From: Enterobacter sp. 10-1
GTDB lineage: Bacteria > Pseudomonadota > Gammaproteobacteria > Enterobacterales > Enterobacteriaceae
DNA: 64,000 nucleotides
NCBI GenBank assembly: GCA_002270295.1
Contig: NISF01000005.1
Coordinates: 62,555-126,554, forward strand
Direction: 5' to 3'
The notes beneath the pieces were generated by a model. It was not told where the DNA came from. It saw only the letters and a list, made by a program, of their open reading frames with translations, and did no database searches. The position numbers were made by a program, and so were the translations under genes. The stretch's first letter is position 1; each line of letters starts with the position of its first letter. Below, in pieces: positions 11,743 through 19,509 of this stretch.

Positions 11743-12672
11743 ATGGATGCGCTAAAAGAGGTCGGTAACCGGCTCCTCAACGGCTGGCAGTTGTCAAAGC
11801 TCTATACCTTTGAGGTGGCCGCGCGGCACGAGTCTTTTGCCCTGGCGGCGGAAGAGCTGTCGTTGACGCCCAGCGCGGTGAGCCACCGCATGAACCAGCT
11901 CGAAGAGGAGCTGGGTATTCAGCTGTTTGTCCGCTCGCACCGCAAGGTGGAACTCACCCATGAAGGCAGGCGGGTGTACTGGGCGCTGAAGTCATCCCTC
12001 GATAGCCTGAATCAGGAGATTCTGGATATCAAAAACCAGGAGCTGTCCGGGACCCTGACGGTCTACTCGCGGCCGTCGATCGCCCAGTGCTGGCTGGTTC
12101 CGGCGCTGGGCGACTTTACCCGCCGCTACCCGTCGATCTCGCTGACCGTGCTGACCGGCAACGATAACGTCAATATGCAGCGCGCCGGCATCGACCTGGC
12201 TATCTACTTTGACGATTTGCCCTCCTCGCAGCTCAGCCACCACTTCCTGATGGACGAGGAGATTGTGCCGGTATGCAGCCCGGATTATGCCCGCCGGCAC
12301 CAGCTGCGGCAGAATCCCGATAACCTCCAGCACTGCACGCTGCTGCACGATCGCCAGGCCTGGAGCAACGACTCCGGCACCGACGAGTGGTTTAGCTGGG
12401 CGCAGCAGTTTGGGATTAATATGCCGCAATCGTCGGGGATTGGCTTCGATCGTTCCGATTTAGCGGTGATAGCGGCGATGAATCACGTCGGCGTGGCGAT
12501 GGGGCGAAAAAGGCTGGTGCAAAAGCGGCTGGAGAGCGGGGAGCTGATCGCTCCGTTTGGCGAGATGACGTTGAAATGCCATCAGCACTACTATGTGACC
12601 ACGCTGCCGGGGCGCCAGTGGCCAAAAATCGACGCCTTTATCAACTGGCTGCAGAGCCGGGTGCAATCATAA
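11743..12672 (+). CDS. dsdC: DsdC, LysR-type activator of D-serine genes
   Basis: A 309-residue LysR regulator. Its winged helix (about residues 15-80) contains SFALAAEELSLTPSAVSHRM, followed by a type 2 periplasmic-binding-like ligand domain. Strong resemblance to E. coli DsdC, including RSHRKVELTHEG. The ATG at 11743 has GGGAGG upstream and fits the family start; an ATG at 11722 would add seven residues. Divergent to dsdXA, which it is expected to activate with D-serine as inducer. Confidence 0.95.
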   Translation: MDALKEVGNRLLNGWQLSKLYTFEVAARHESFALAAEELSLTPSAVSHRMNQLEEELGIQLFVRSHRKVELTHEGRRVYWALKSSLDSLNQEILDIKNQELSGTLTVYSRPSIAQCWLVPALGDFTRRYPSISLTVLTGNDNVNMQRAGIDLAIYFDDLPSSQLSHHFLMDEEIVPVCSPDYARRHQLRQNPDNLQHCTLLHDRQAWSNDSGTDEWFSWAQQFGINMPQSSGIGFDRSDLAVIAAMNHVGVAMGRKRLVQKRLESGELIAPFGEMTLKCHQHYYVTTLPGRQWPKIDAFINWLQSRVQS

Positions 12673-12694
12673 TGGCCACGAGCTGAATCGTGCG

Positions 12695-12726
12695 CCCGGG
12701 CAGGACGCTTCGCGTCGCGGCCCGGG
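12695..12726. repeat. REP-like hairpin between dsdC and emrD
   Basis: Nested inverted repeats: the outer stem CCCGGGC/GCCCGGG and inner stem GACGC/GCGTC enclose a TTC loop. It lies between the convergent ends of dsdC and emrD, the usual site for REP-type palindromes or a bidirectional terminator. There is no T tract. Confidence 0.55.
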
Positions 12727-12742
12727 GAGAACTGCGGAAGCC

Positions 12743-13927
12743 CTAAACCGGCTGCTGATGGCGGCTAAAGCGCGAGGCCAGCGGCAGCCAGCACAGCATA
12801 ATCAGCAGCCCCATTAGCATCATCAGCAGCCCGAGGCTGCCTTGACCGGTCTGCGGCATTATGGCCGATAGCCAGGCCAGGACGCCGGAACCGATATTCT
12901 GCAGGCCGCCAACCAGCGCGCCGGCGGTACCGGCGAGGAACGGGAACGGCTCCATTGCGCCGCTGGTTGCCAGCGGAAACAGCATTCCGGCGCCGAAGAA
13001 GAACAGCGCGGCGGGCACCAGCAGGGTCCAGACGGTCATGACGCCCATCAGCCCTGGAAGCCACATCATAATTCCCGCCAGCAGGCAGCAAATCACCGAT
13101 TGCCACATCAGCGTCGGGAAACGCTTGTTCGGACGCCCGGCGAACCAGGCGCCGAAGAAGGCCGCCGGGATCGGTAAAATAAACAGGATACTGACCGCCA
13201 TGCTGCTCAAGCCCAGCACGGCGCCCATCAGCACGCCGGAGCAGGCCTCAAAAACGGCAATTCCGGCGAGGCCGCCAACCAGCATCAGCAGATAGCAGTT
13301 GAACGCGCCGTTGCCGAAAAGCGTTCTGTAGCTGGTGGTGAGGCGGGTTCGCGGCGCGGCGGCCGGGCGGGTTTCCGGCATCCAGCGCGCCATGCTAAAG
13401 GTCACCACGGCGCAAAGCACCAGCAGGAAAGCGTAGCAGGCGCGCCAGCTCCACAGCGTATTGAGGACCCCGCCAAGCAGCGGCGCCAGCAGCGGGCTGA
13501 CCAGAATACCCATATTCAACAGGCTGTTGGCATGTCTTAGCTGCGCGCCTTCATACAGATCGCGCGGCAGAGTACGCGCCATGACGCCGCCGACGCCGGT
13601 GCCCATTCCCTGAATCGCGCTGGCGATAATCAGCACCGTCAGGCTATGGGTGGTGATGGCAACCAGCGTCGCCAGCATAAAGATAGACATCCCGACCAGA
13701 ATCACCGGGCGTCTCCCCACGCGATCGGACAGCGGCCCGTAAAAGAGCTGCGATACGCCGTAGGTCAGTAAATAGGCCGCCATCACGCTCTGCACGGCGC
13801 CCTCGCGGGCGTTGAGCGAGATAGCCATGTCGGCAATGGCCGGAATATATATGGTCTGCGCCATCTGGCCAACGGCCACCAGCACGACCAGCATCAACAA
13901 CAAATTGAAGTTCTTATGCCGTTTCAT
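12743..13927 (-). CDS. emrD: EmrD, MFS multidrug exporter
   Basis: A 394-residue major facilitator of the DHA1 group, the same length as E. coli EmrD, with 12 membrane helices. The MFS signature GPLSDRVGRRPVILVG follows helix 2. The start at 13927 (MKRHKNFNLLLMLVVLVAVG) was chosen by family fit; the reading frame stays open 34 codons further. Exports amphipathic compounds in exchange for protons. It lies between dsd and the tisB-ilvB region as in E. coli. Confidence 0.96.
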   Translation of the reverse strand: MKRHKNFNLLLMLVVLVAVGQMAQTIYIPAIADMAISLNAREGAVQSVMAAYLLTYGVSQLFYGPLSDRVGRRPVILVGMSIFMLATLVAITTHSLTVLIIASAIQGMGTGVGGVMARTLPRDLYEGAQLRHANSLLNMGILVSPLLAPLLGGVLNTLWSWRACYAFLLVLCAVVTFSMARWMPETRPAAAPRTRLTTSYRTLFGNGAFNCYLLMLVGGLAGIAVFEACSGVLMGAVLGLSSMAVSILFILPIPAAFFGAWFAGRPNKRFPTLMWQSVICCLLAGIMMWLPGLMGVMTVWTLLVPAALFFFGAGMLFPLATSGAMEPFPFLAGTAGALVGGLQNIGSGVLAWLSAIMPQTGQGSLGLLMMLMGLLIMLCWLPLASRFSRHQQPV

Positions 13928-14102
13928 GTCGATGAATACTTTGTGAGTAGAGGTAAATGAAGAACATGTGACTGGCACATCCCGTAAACGATGGAGGAAT
14001 CTACCACATAAAAATGACAGAACAACCACCCGGCGGCGATTGTCAGGGAATTAAAGGCAGGTTTTGTAAACAATAATCGGCAACTAATGTTGCCATGATG
14101 CG

Positions 14103-14936
14103 CTAAGAGAGGCGCAGCAGGATCGCGCCGGCCGCGATGCCGCAGGCGGCAACAATTCGCAGGGCCATGACCCGCTCTTTAAGCAGGACGAAGGCGATGA
14201 GCGCGCCGAACAGAATTGAGGTTTCACGCAGCGCGGCAACGACCGCCAGCGGCGCCTGGGTCATGGCCCACAGCGCGAGGCCGTAGGAGCCCATCGTACT
14301 GATGCCCCCGAGCAGCCCCTTGTGCCAGTGCTGGCGCAGATAGCGGCTGACCTCCCGGCGACGGGTGACCATCGACCAGACCAGCAGGCAGCAACCGTTC
14401 ATCAAAAAGGACCACAGCGTGTAGCCCAGCGCGGAGCCGGACAGCCTTACGCCGGTACCATCAACCAGCGTATAGCCGGCAATAAAGCAGGCGTTAATCA
14501 GCGCCAGTACGACGCCGCGCCGCGAGCTGGCCCGCCCGTTGTAGGCCATCGCCAGGATCGCCAGACAGATCACCCCAATGCCAGACCATGCCAGAGGGGA
14601 GAGGCGATCGCCGAGAAACACGACGCTAATTATCGCCACCAGCAGCGGCGCCGTACCGCGCATCAGCGGATAGGTCTGGCTCATGTCCGACACCTGGTAG
14701 GTTTTTGCTACCAGTACCGTGTAAACCACCTGCAGGGCGCTGGAAAGCAGCAGATACGGCGCGCTGGCGAGGGACGGCTGCGGCGCGAAAGGCAGCAGCA
14801 GCAGGGCGATGACCGCCGCCGAACCGCTCACGCTAATTGCCGCGTACATCTTATCGCCGCTCGCTTTGACGATCGCATTCCAGCTAGCGTGCAGCAGGGC
14901 GGCGAACAGCAGAATGCAGAAAACGTTTATCGTCAT
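14103..14936 (-). CDS. EamA/DMT-family permease
   Basis: A 277-residue membrane protein with ten predicted helices in two EamA halves of about 140 residues each (first MTINVFCILLFAALLHASWN; second from about residue 145). The start at 14936 is the first ATG before the first helix; an in-frame TTG at 14960 is also possible, and neither has a strong ribosome site. Members export metabolites or amino acids; the substrate cannot be told from sequence. Runs in the same direction as emrD with a gap of about 175 bases. Confidence 0.8.
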   Translation of the reverse strand: MTINVFCILLFAALLHASWNAIVKASGDKMYAAISVSGSAAVIALLLLPFAPQPSLASAPYLLLSSALQVVYTVLVAKTYQVSDMSQTYPLMRGTAPLLVAIISVVFLGDRLSPLAWSGIGVICLAILAMAYNGRASSRRGVVLALINACFIAGYTLVDGTGVRLSGSALGYTLWSFLMNGCCLLVWSMVTRRREVSRYLRQHWHKGLLGGISTMGSYGLALWAMTQAPLAVVAALRETSILFGALIAFVLLKERVMALRIVAACGIAAGAILLRLS

Positions 14937-15005
14937 CAGGGTGGGGCACAGTGGGGACAAGGTAGTGAAACTGTAACATGCGCTTTTTCACCCAGCCAGA
15001 GGCGG

Positions 15006-15452
15006 TTACAGCGAGCAGAACAGGCGATGCGTCACCCGCGGCTCATCATAAACCGGACGAAATCCCAGACTTTCATAAAACGGCCAGGCCGACGACGGCG
15101 CATGGGTATTGAGGAAATCGAACCAGGTGCCGGAATGGGCGATCACCGCCACCAGCAGCTGCTGCCCGATGCCCTGGCGACGGTAGCGGTCGCCGATGTA
15201 CAGATGGCGAATGCGCCCGGCCCGCGGCTGCTGGCTGTAGGCGTCAACGTTCAGCCCGCAAACGCCCACCAGCGCTCCTCCGCAGAAGGCCCCAAGCAGC
15301 TTTTCTCCCGGCGCGTTAAAGCGGTTTTCCCCGCTTTGCCAGTTCTCTGCCAGGCGGCGCAGCATATTAAAGTGCTGCGCGAGGCTTTCGCTACGCAGGG
15401 CGAGAAACCCGGCGTCATCCGGCGTGGTCGCAGCAATCAGCAGCGGTGGCAT
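15006..15452 (-). CDS. GNAT-family N-acetyltransferase
   Basis: A 148-residue GNAT protein. The acetyl-CoA loop is visible as IGDRYRRQGIGQQLLVAV, and the C-terminus has the NTHAPSSAWPFYESLGFRPV motif typical of the last strands. The ATG at 15452 was preferred over the one at 15464 because GGAG lies six bases upstream of it. The acceptor substrate is unknown. It is downstream of tisB on the same strand, with a strong hairpin between. Confidence 0.85.
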   Translation of the reverse strand: MPPLLIAATTPDDAGFLALRSESLAQHFNMLRRLAENWQSGENRFNAPGEKLLGAFCGGALVGVCGLNVDAYSQQPRAGRIRHLYIGDRYRRQGIGQQLLVAVIAHSGTWFDFLNTHAPSSAWPFYESLGFRPVYDEPRVTHRLFCSL

Positions 15453-15496
15453 AAATTTCTCCATCAGTCGGCGCAGGTGAAGGGAGACCGCCTGTA

Positions 15497-15518
15497 GAGG
15501 GGCGGTTTCCCGCCCCTC
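15497..15518 (-). terminator. Hairpin downstream of tisB
   Basis: A perfect 9-base stem. Read on the minus strand it is GAGGGGCGG, loop GAAA, CCGCCCCTC, 22 bases after the tisB stop. A stable GNRA tetraloop but no T tract; it may end or protect the tisB transcript. Confidence 0.6.
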
Positions 15519-15540
15519 CCAGGTGCGACCTGAACCTGAA

Positions 15541-15630
15541 TCAGCGGAACTGTTTCAGGACAGCATCAAGCAGTTGCAACGCGGCAACCATGAGTTTCAG
15601 GATAAGAACGATAATATCCATCGTGCCCAT
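15541..15630 (-). CDS. tisB: TisB, SOS-induced membrane toxin (29 residues)
   Basis: A 29-codon gene reading MGTMDIIVLILKLMVAAL then QLLDAVLKQFR. E. coli TisB has the same length and shares the ILKL-VAALQLLDAVLK core. It is one amphipathic membrane helix with charged residues along one face (Asp, Lys, Gln). TisB inserts in the inner membrane during the SOS response, lowers the proton motive force and promotes persister formation. The ribosome site GAGGAG lies about seven bases upstream. It sits between emrD and ivbL as in E. coli, with the LexA box and IstR RNA upstream. An internal ATG (codon 4) is a possible alternative start. Confidence 0.93.
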   Translation of the reverse strand: MGTMDIIVLILKLMVAALQLLDAVLKQFR

Positions 15631-15747
15631 ACGCGTCTCCTCGGTAAAGGAGCACAGCCGGCTGGCGTACCTTTCCGCCGCCTGTTGCCAGCCAGGGTAT
15701 ACGCCGCCTGCCTGAGCACGTTGCCGTGCCCGGAAGATAGCGTATTT

Positions 15748-15768
15748 GTTGACGTAACACAGTGTGCT
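15748..15768 (-). promoter_or_regulatory. IstR-1 pairing site in the tisB leader
   Basis: The plus strand here is identical to the first 21 bases of IstR-1 (15997-16017) except one C/T difference, so the tisB mRNA can pair with IstR-1 over 21 bases with one G-U pair. The site lies about 118 bases ahead of the tisB start. This matches the E. coli mechanism, in which IstR-1 blocks a distant ribosome standby site. Confidence 0.88.
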
Positions 15769-15881
15769 CTTTCAGGGTTAAGGCGCTGACGGCACCACCC
15801 GTTTCAGCCAGGACTTGATTGCGCCGGTAAACATGCGGCCCCCGAATGGCACAGAGTGAACGCTTTCAGTATAAGCATTCA

Positions 15882-15897
15882 CTGTATAAATAAACAG
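15882..15897. promoter_or_regulatory. LexA (SOS) box of tisB
   Basis: CTGTATAAATAAACAG is a perfect CTGT-N8-ACAG LexA site, flanked by A and TA as in the consensus. On the minus strand it overlaps a promoter with TTGTCG as the -35 and TTATAC or TATACA as the -10, giving a tisB leader of about 245 bases. It also lies upstream of istR and could govern the longer IstR-2 form. Confidence 0.9.
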
Positions 15898-15961
15898 TAT
15901 TTTTATCGACAAAAATTTGCCGCCGATCCATACTCTATTTTATGAAAATCCGTGGCTAAAA

Positions 15962-15990
15962 TTGCGTGAACTTCCGCGAACGCGTATACT
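15962..15990 (+). promoter_or_regulatory. Constitutive promoter of istR-1
   Basis: TTGCGT at 15962-15967 and TATACT at 15985-15990 are separated by exactly 17 bases. Transcription would start near 15997. The LexA box lies 65 bases further upstream, so this promoter should not be SOS-repressed. Confidence 0.8.
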
Positions 15991-15996
15991 TTTGGC

Positions 15997-16073
15997 GTTG
16001 ACGTAATACAGTGTGCTTGCGGTTACCAGCCGTAAAAATGCTGAAAAAACCTCGCTGCGGCGGGGTTTTTTGC
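15997..16073 (+). ncRNA. istR: IstR-1 antitoxin small RNA
   Basis: About 77 bases from the predicted start G to the end of a Rho-independent terminator (stem AACCTCGC/GCGGGGTT, loop TGCG, then TTTTTT at 16066-16071). Its 5' end is complementary to the tisB leader over 21 bases. Position, size (about 75 bases in E. coli), promoter and terminator all fit IstR-1, which represses tisB translation and leads to RNase III cleavage. Transcribed divergently from tisB. Confidence 0.9.
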
Positions 16074-16096
16074 TTTTTGTCGCCGGGTTAAAAAAT

Positions 16097-16170
16097 TGTG
16101 ATCCTCTGCGCAAATTTCCGTGGTTGAAAATAAATCCATTGTTTAATGGCCGCAGCTGTGTTTGTATAAA
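16097..16170 (+). promoter_or_regulatory. ilvB operon promoter with candidate CRP site
   Basis: TTTAAT (16142-16147) and TATAAA (16165-16170) lie 17 bases apart, with the start expected near 16177. TGTGA-N6-GCGCA at 16097-16112 is a partial CRP site about 72 bases upstream of that start. E. coli ilvBN is known to be cAMP-CRP dependent. Confidence 0.6.
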
Positions 16171-16201
16171 TTCAGTTAATTTTTCGACATAAAGGCCCCT
16201 A

Positions 16202-16297
16202 ATGAACGCTTCCATGCTGACTTCGACCCTACTAAAAACCGCGCCTGCCGCGGTGGTCGTCGTGCGTGTGGTCGTCGTCGTCGGCAATGCGCCGTAG
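16202..16297 (+). CDS. ivbL: IvbL, ilvBN leader peptide
   Basis: A 31-codon peptide, MNASMLTSTLLKTAPAAVVV then VRVVVVVGNAP. It carries two valine runs plus several leucines, the regulatory codons for attenuation by charged tRNA-Val and tRNA-Leu. Its end VVVVRVVVVVGNAP is the same as in E. coli IvbL. The attenuator hairpin follows 22 bases after the stop and ilvB starts at 16399. The peptide itself has no known role beyond the regulation. Confidence 0.95.
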   Translation: MNASMLTSTLLKTAPAAVVVVRVVVVVGNAP

Positions 16298-16318
16298 GGT
16301 CCGGAACAACACGATTCC

Positions 16319-16354
16319 AAACCCCGCCGGCGCAAACCGAGCGGGGTTTTTTTT
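16319..16354 (+). terminator. ilvBN attenuator
   Basis: The stem AAACCCCGC/GCGGGGTTT is followed by a run of T to 16354. It lies between ivbL and ilvB. It ends transcription when the leader is translated without stalling at valine or leucine codons. Confidence 0.92.
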
Positions 16355-16398
16355 CGACCCTCGCCCGGTAGGTCGGCTCAGAATAAAAGGACTGGAGC

Positions 16399-18087
16399 AT
16401 GGCAAGTTCGGGCACATCATCACAAAAAATGCGCTTCACCGGCGCGCAGTTAGTTGTTCATTTACTGGAACGTCAGGGGATCACCACGGTAACGGGTATC
16501 CCGGGCGGCTCAATTCTGCCGGTCTACGACGCATTAAGCCAAAGTAAGCAGATTCGCCATATTCTGGCGCGTCACGAGCAGGGGGCCGGGTTTATCGCCC
16601 AGGGCATGGCGCGAACCGAGGGCAAGCCGGCGGTTTGTATGGCCTGCAGCGGCCCGGGGGCGACAAACCTGATCACCGCCATCGCCGACGCGCGTCTGGA
16701 CTCGATCCCGCTGGTCTGTATTACCGGCCAGGTGCCGGCCTCAATGATTGGCACCGATGCGTTCCAGGAAGTCGATACCTACGGCATCTCTATCCCCATC
16801 ACTAAACACAACTATCTGGTTCGCGACATTGCCGAGCTGCCGCAGGTGATGAGCGACGCTTTTCGCATTGCGCAGTCCGGGCGTCCGGGGCCGGTGTGGA
16901 TAGATATTCCTAAGGACGTGCAGAGCGCGACCATCGAACTGGAGGCGTTACCAGAGCCCGGCGTTCGCGCGGCGGCGCCTGAGTTTGACGGCGCCAGCGT
17001 ACGCGAAGCGGCGGCCATGATTAATGCCGCTAAGCGCCCGGTGCTCTATCTGGGCGGCGGCGTGATTAATGCTCCGGAGCAGGTTCGCCAGCTGGCGGAA
17101 AAAGCCAACCTGCCGACCACCATGACCCTGATGGCGCTGGGCATGCTGCCGAAGGCGCACCCGCTGTCGCTGGGAATGCTGGGCATGCACGGCGCGCGTA
17201 GCACCAACTTTACGCTGCAAGAAGCTGATTTACTGATTGTTTTAGGCGCGCGTTTTGATGACCGGGCGATTGGTAAAACCGAACAGTTCTGCCCGAATGC
17301 GCAGATCATTCACGTCGATATCGACCGCTCCGAGCTGGGTAAAATCAAGCAGCCGCACGTGGCTATCCAGGGCGATGTCGCCGAGGTTCTGACGCAGCTG
17401 ATCCCGCAGGTTGCAGCGCAGCCGCGGGATGAGTGGCGCCAGCTGGTCGCCGACCTGCAGCGCGAATTCCCGTGCACCATCCCTCAGCAGCAGGACCCGC
17501 TTTCTCATTATGGTTTGATCAATGCCGTAGCCGCCTGCGTGGATGATGAAGCGATTATTACCACCGACGTGGGCCAGCATCAGATGTGGACCGCGCAGGC
17601 CTATCCGCTGAATCGCCCTCGCCAGTGGCTGACCTCCGGCGGCCTGGGCACTATGGGCTTTGGCCTGCCGGCGGCCGTTGGCGCAGCCCTGGCGAACCCG
17701 CAGCGGAAGGTTATCTGCTTCTCCGGCGACGGCAGCCTGATGATGAACATTCAGGAAATGGCCACCGCCGCTGAAAATCAGCTGGATGTAAAAATTATTC
17801 TGATGAACAACGAAGCGCTGGGTCTGGTGTATCAACAGCAGAGCCTGTTCTATCCGCAAGGGGTGTTTGCCGCCACCTACCCGGGGATGATTAATTTTAT
17901 GCAGATTGCCGCCGGCTTTGGCCTGCAAACCTGCGACTTAAATCATGAAGCCGATCCGCAGGCGGCGCTGCAGGCGATTATTGACCGTCCTGGCCCGGCG
18001 CTGATTCATGTGCGAATCGATGCCGAAGAAAAAGTCTATCCGATGGTACCGCCGGGTGCGGCAAATACAGAAATGGTGGGGGAATAA
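16399..18087 (+). CDS. ilvB: IlvB, acetolactate synthase I catalytic subunit
   Basis: A 562-residue ThDP enzyme, the same length as E. coli IlvB. The catalytic glutamate is in LARHEQGAGFIAQGMAR (Glu60). The ThDP/Mg motif begins at GDGSLMMNIQEMA and ends at ILMNN. Three domains: PYR, central FAD-binding and PP. It condenses two pyruvates to acetolactate (valine, leucine) or pyruvate with 2-oxobutyrate (isoleucine). It works with IlvN, whose gene follows after three bases. Controlled by the ivbL attenuator. Confidence 0.97.
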   Translation: MASSGTSSQKMRFTGAQLVVHLLERQGITTVTGIPGGSILPVYDALSQSKQIRHILARHEQGAGFIAQGMARTEGKPAVCMACSGPGATNLITAIADARLDSIPLVCITGQVPASMIGTDAFQEVDTYGISIPITKHNYLVRDIAELPQVMSDAFRIAQSGRPGPVWIDIPKDVQSATIELEALPEPGVRAAAPEFDGASVREAAAMINAAKRPVLYLGGGVINAPEQVRQLAEKANLPTTMTLMALGMLPKAHPLSLGMLGMHGARSTNFTLQEADLLIVLGARFDDRAIGKTEQFCPNAQIIHVDIDRSELGKIKQPHVAIQGDVAEVLTQLIPQVAAQPRDEWRQLVADLQREFPCTIPQQQDPLSHYGLINAVAACVDDEAIITTDVGQHQMWTAQAYPLNRPRQWLTSGGLGTMGFGLPAAVGAALANPQRKVICFSGDGSLMMNIQEMATAAENQLDVKIILMNNEALGLVYQQQSLFYPQGVFAATYPGMINFMQIAAGFGLQTCDLNHEADPQAALQAIIDRPGPALIHVRIDAEEKVYPMVPPGAANTEMVGE

Positions 18088-18090
18088 ACC

Positions 18091-18381
18091 ATGCAACAGC
18101 AGACTCATGACAACGTTATTCTGGAACTCACCGTACGCAACCACCCTGGGGTCATGACCCACGTTTGCGGCCTGTTCGCCCGTCGCGCCTTCAACGTGGA
18201 AGGCATCCTCTGCCTGCCGATTCAAAACAGCAATCAGAGCCGCATCTGGCTGCTGGTCAATAACGATCAGCGTCTCGAGCAGATGATCAGCCAAATCGAT
18301 AAGCTGGAAGACGTCGAGAAGGTGACGCGCAATCAGTCCGATCCTTCAATGTTCAATAAAATCGCCGTCTTTTTCGAGTGA
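18091..18381 (+). CDS. ilvN: IlvN, acetolactate synthase I regulatory subunit
   Basis: A 96-residue ACT-domain protein, the E. coli length. The ACT fold spans about residues 10-80 ([20 protein letters not shown] near the start, with the [13 protein letters not shown] strand). It binds valine for feedback inhibition and raises IlvB activity. The stop is one base from the stop of deoQ on the opposite strand, so the two transcription units meet tail to tail without a visible terminator. Confidence 0.97.
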   Translation: MQQQTHDNVILELTVRNHPGVMTHVCGLFARRAFNVEGILCLPIQNSNQSRIWLLVNNDQRLEQMISQIDKLEDVEKVTRNQSDPSMFNKIAVFFE

Positions 18382-18382
18382 G

Positions 18383-19174
18383 CTAGTCGCTCGTCGAATC
18401 CGGCGTGATGACTTTTACCGACCCGTTCCGGCAGTGCAGGGCGTAGTCTGCCGGCAGGGGACGATCGCTGATCAGGACATCAAAGGCCGATAGCGGGGCG
18501 ATGCTGGCGGGCGCGACGTCATCGAACAGCCCGGAGCGGGCGAGCAGGATTTTGCGTAACCCGCGATCCAGCGCCTTGCGTTTAGTGGTGAGATCGTCGG
18601 GGTTAAACCAGCTAACGCCAAAATGTTCGTGCACGCCGCTGGCGGAGATAAACACCTTCCGCGGATTCAGCGAATCAAGAGCCGAGGGGTTGCTGGCATC
18701 ATAAAACGCATCGCTCTTGGCCCGGTAGGTGCCGCCGCAGAGGATGGCGGTGGCGTTAGGCTTTTCATTCAGCGCCACAAACACCCGGTGTGAGTAGCAA
18801 ATTCCGGTAAAGGTAATGTCATCCGGGATCATGCCGATCACCAGCGGCATCTCGCTGCCGTTATCGAAAAAGACGAGGTCGTTTTCGCTTACCAGCCCGG
18901 CGGCGAGGATGGCGACGGACAAATCGTCCCGGTGGTGGGGGCTTTTGCCCGCCGGCGGAGCGCTGACCGAGGGCGATGAGGGTTTGTTCACCATCACCAC
19001 GTACCCGCCCAGAAGAGTCAGCGGCAGCGGTTCGTCATTCTCGAGGCTGAGATCCCGACGAATGGTCATCACCGAAACTTCCAGCATCCGTGCGGCTTCT
19101 TTGAGATGGATGCGGTCGGTTTTCTTGAGCAGCTCCATCAGACGCCGGATACGTTCTTTTTGCTTTGTTTCCAT
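18383..19174 (-). CDS. deoQ: DeoQ-like DeoR-family regulator
   Basis: A 263-residue DeoR regulator: winged helix at residues 1-55 (KEAARMLEVSVMTIRRDLSL) and a DeoRC sugar-phosphate-sensing domain to the end. It resembles E. coli DeoR (METRREERI start, shared LLGGYVV and ICYS motifs) but is a distinct paralog. It is divergent from deoK-deoP-deoX, the arrangement of the Salmonella deoQKPX cluster, where DeoQ represses deoxyribose catabolism. Two TGTTAC-type palindromes lie in the gap and are likely binding sites. Confidence 0.85.
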   Translation of the reverse strand: METKQKERIRRLMELLKKTDRIHLKEAARMLEVSVMTIRRDLSLENDEPLPLTLLGGYVVMVNKPSSPSVSAPPAGKSPHHRDDLSVAILAAGLVSENDLVFFDNGSEMPLVIGMIPDDITFTGICYSHRVFVALNEKPNATAILCGGTYRAKSDAFYDASNPSALDSLNPRKVFISASGVHEHFGVSWFNPDDLTTKRKALDRGLRKILLARSGLFDDVAPASIAPLSAFDVLISDRPLPADYALHCRNGSVKVITPDSTSD

Positions 19175-19200
19175 TCACCTTCTCCGCAAGTTTGGGCGAA

Positions 19201-19220
19201 AATGTTCCTTTGGTAACATT
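19201..19220. promoter_or_regulatory. Candidate DeoQ operator 1
   Basis: AATGTT, eight bases, AACATT: a palindrome 27 bases upstream of the deoQ start. It shares the GTAACATT half with the second site at 19449-19468, suggesting one regulator binds both, possibly looping the 335-base gap. Confidence 0.5.
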
Positions 19221-19421
19221 TTTCGTTCGTCGAAACATTCTGCATTCACACTACTATACTGTGGGCTATCAAGAATTAAAAGCGGGTAAGATCGCGCCTC
19301 TTAAATTATAAGTATTTTATTTTCAGTGTCTTATGTTTGTTGCTCGTACTTGTTGTTTTACGGGCATGCCGAGAGGCTGAACAGAGGTGGCTGTTAAATA
19401 AACAGCCTGTGATTCTGCAAT

Positions 19422-19468
19422 CGCGATCATGGTCACAAATGGTACGGAAGTAACATGATAATGTTACT
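19422..19468. promoter_or_regulatory. Candidate deoK operator 2 and CRP site
   Basis: AGTAACAT-GATA-ATGTTACT (19449-19468) is a perfect 8-base inverted repeat with a 4-base centre, abutting a TATAAT -10 at 19468-19473. No good -35 is seen, as for an activator-dependent promoter; CGCGA-N6-TCACA at 19422-19437 is a candidate CRP site. The rest of the 19175-19509 gap is AT-rich without recognisable genes. Confidence 0.55.
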
Positions 19469-19509
19469 ATAATATCATTGTTATGTGATTGTTTCTAAGA
19501 GGTAGTAAA

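Noticed and set aside
14322..15497. A 391-codon plus-strand open frame
   Set aside because: It is antisense to the EamA and GNAT genes, rich in Arg, Gln and His without motifs; a GC-rich shadow frame.
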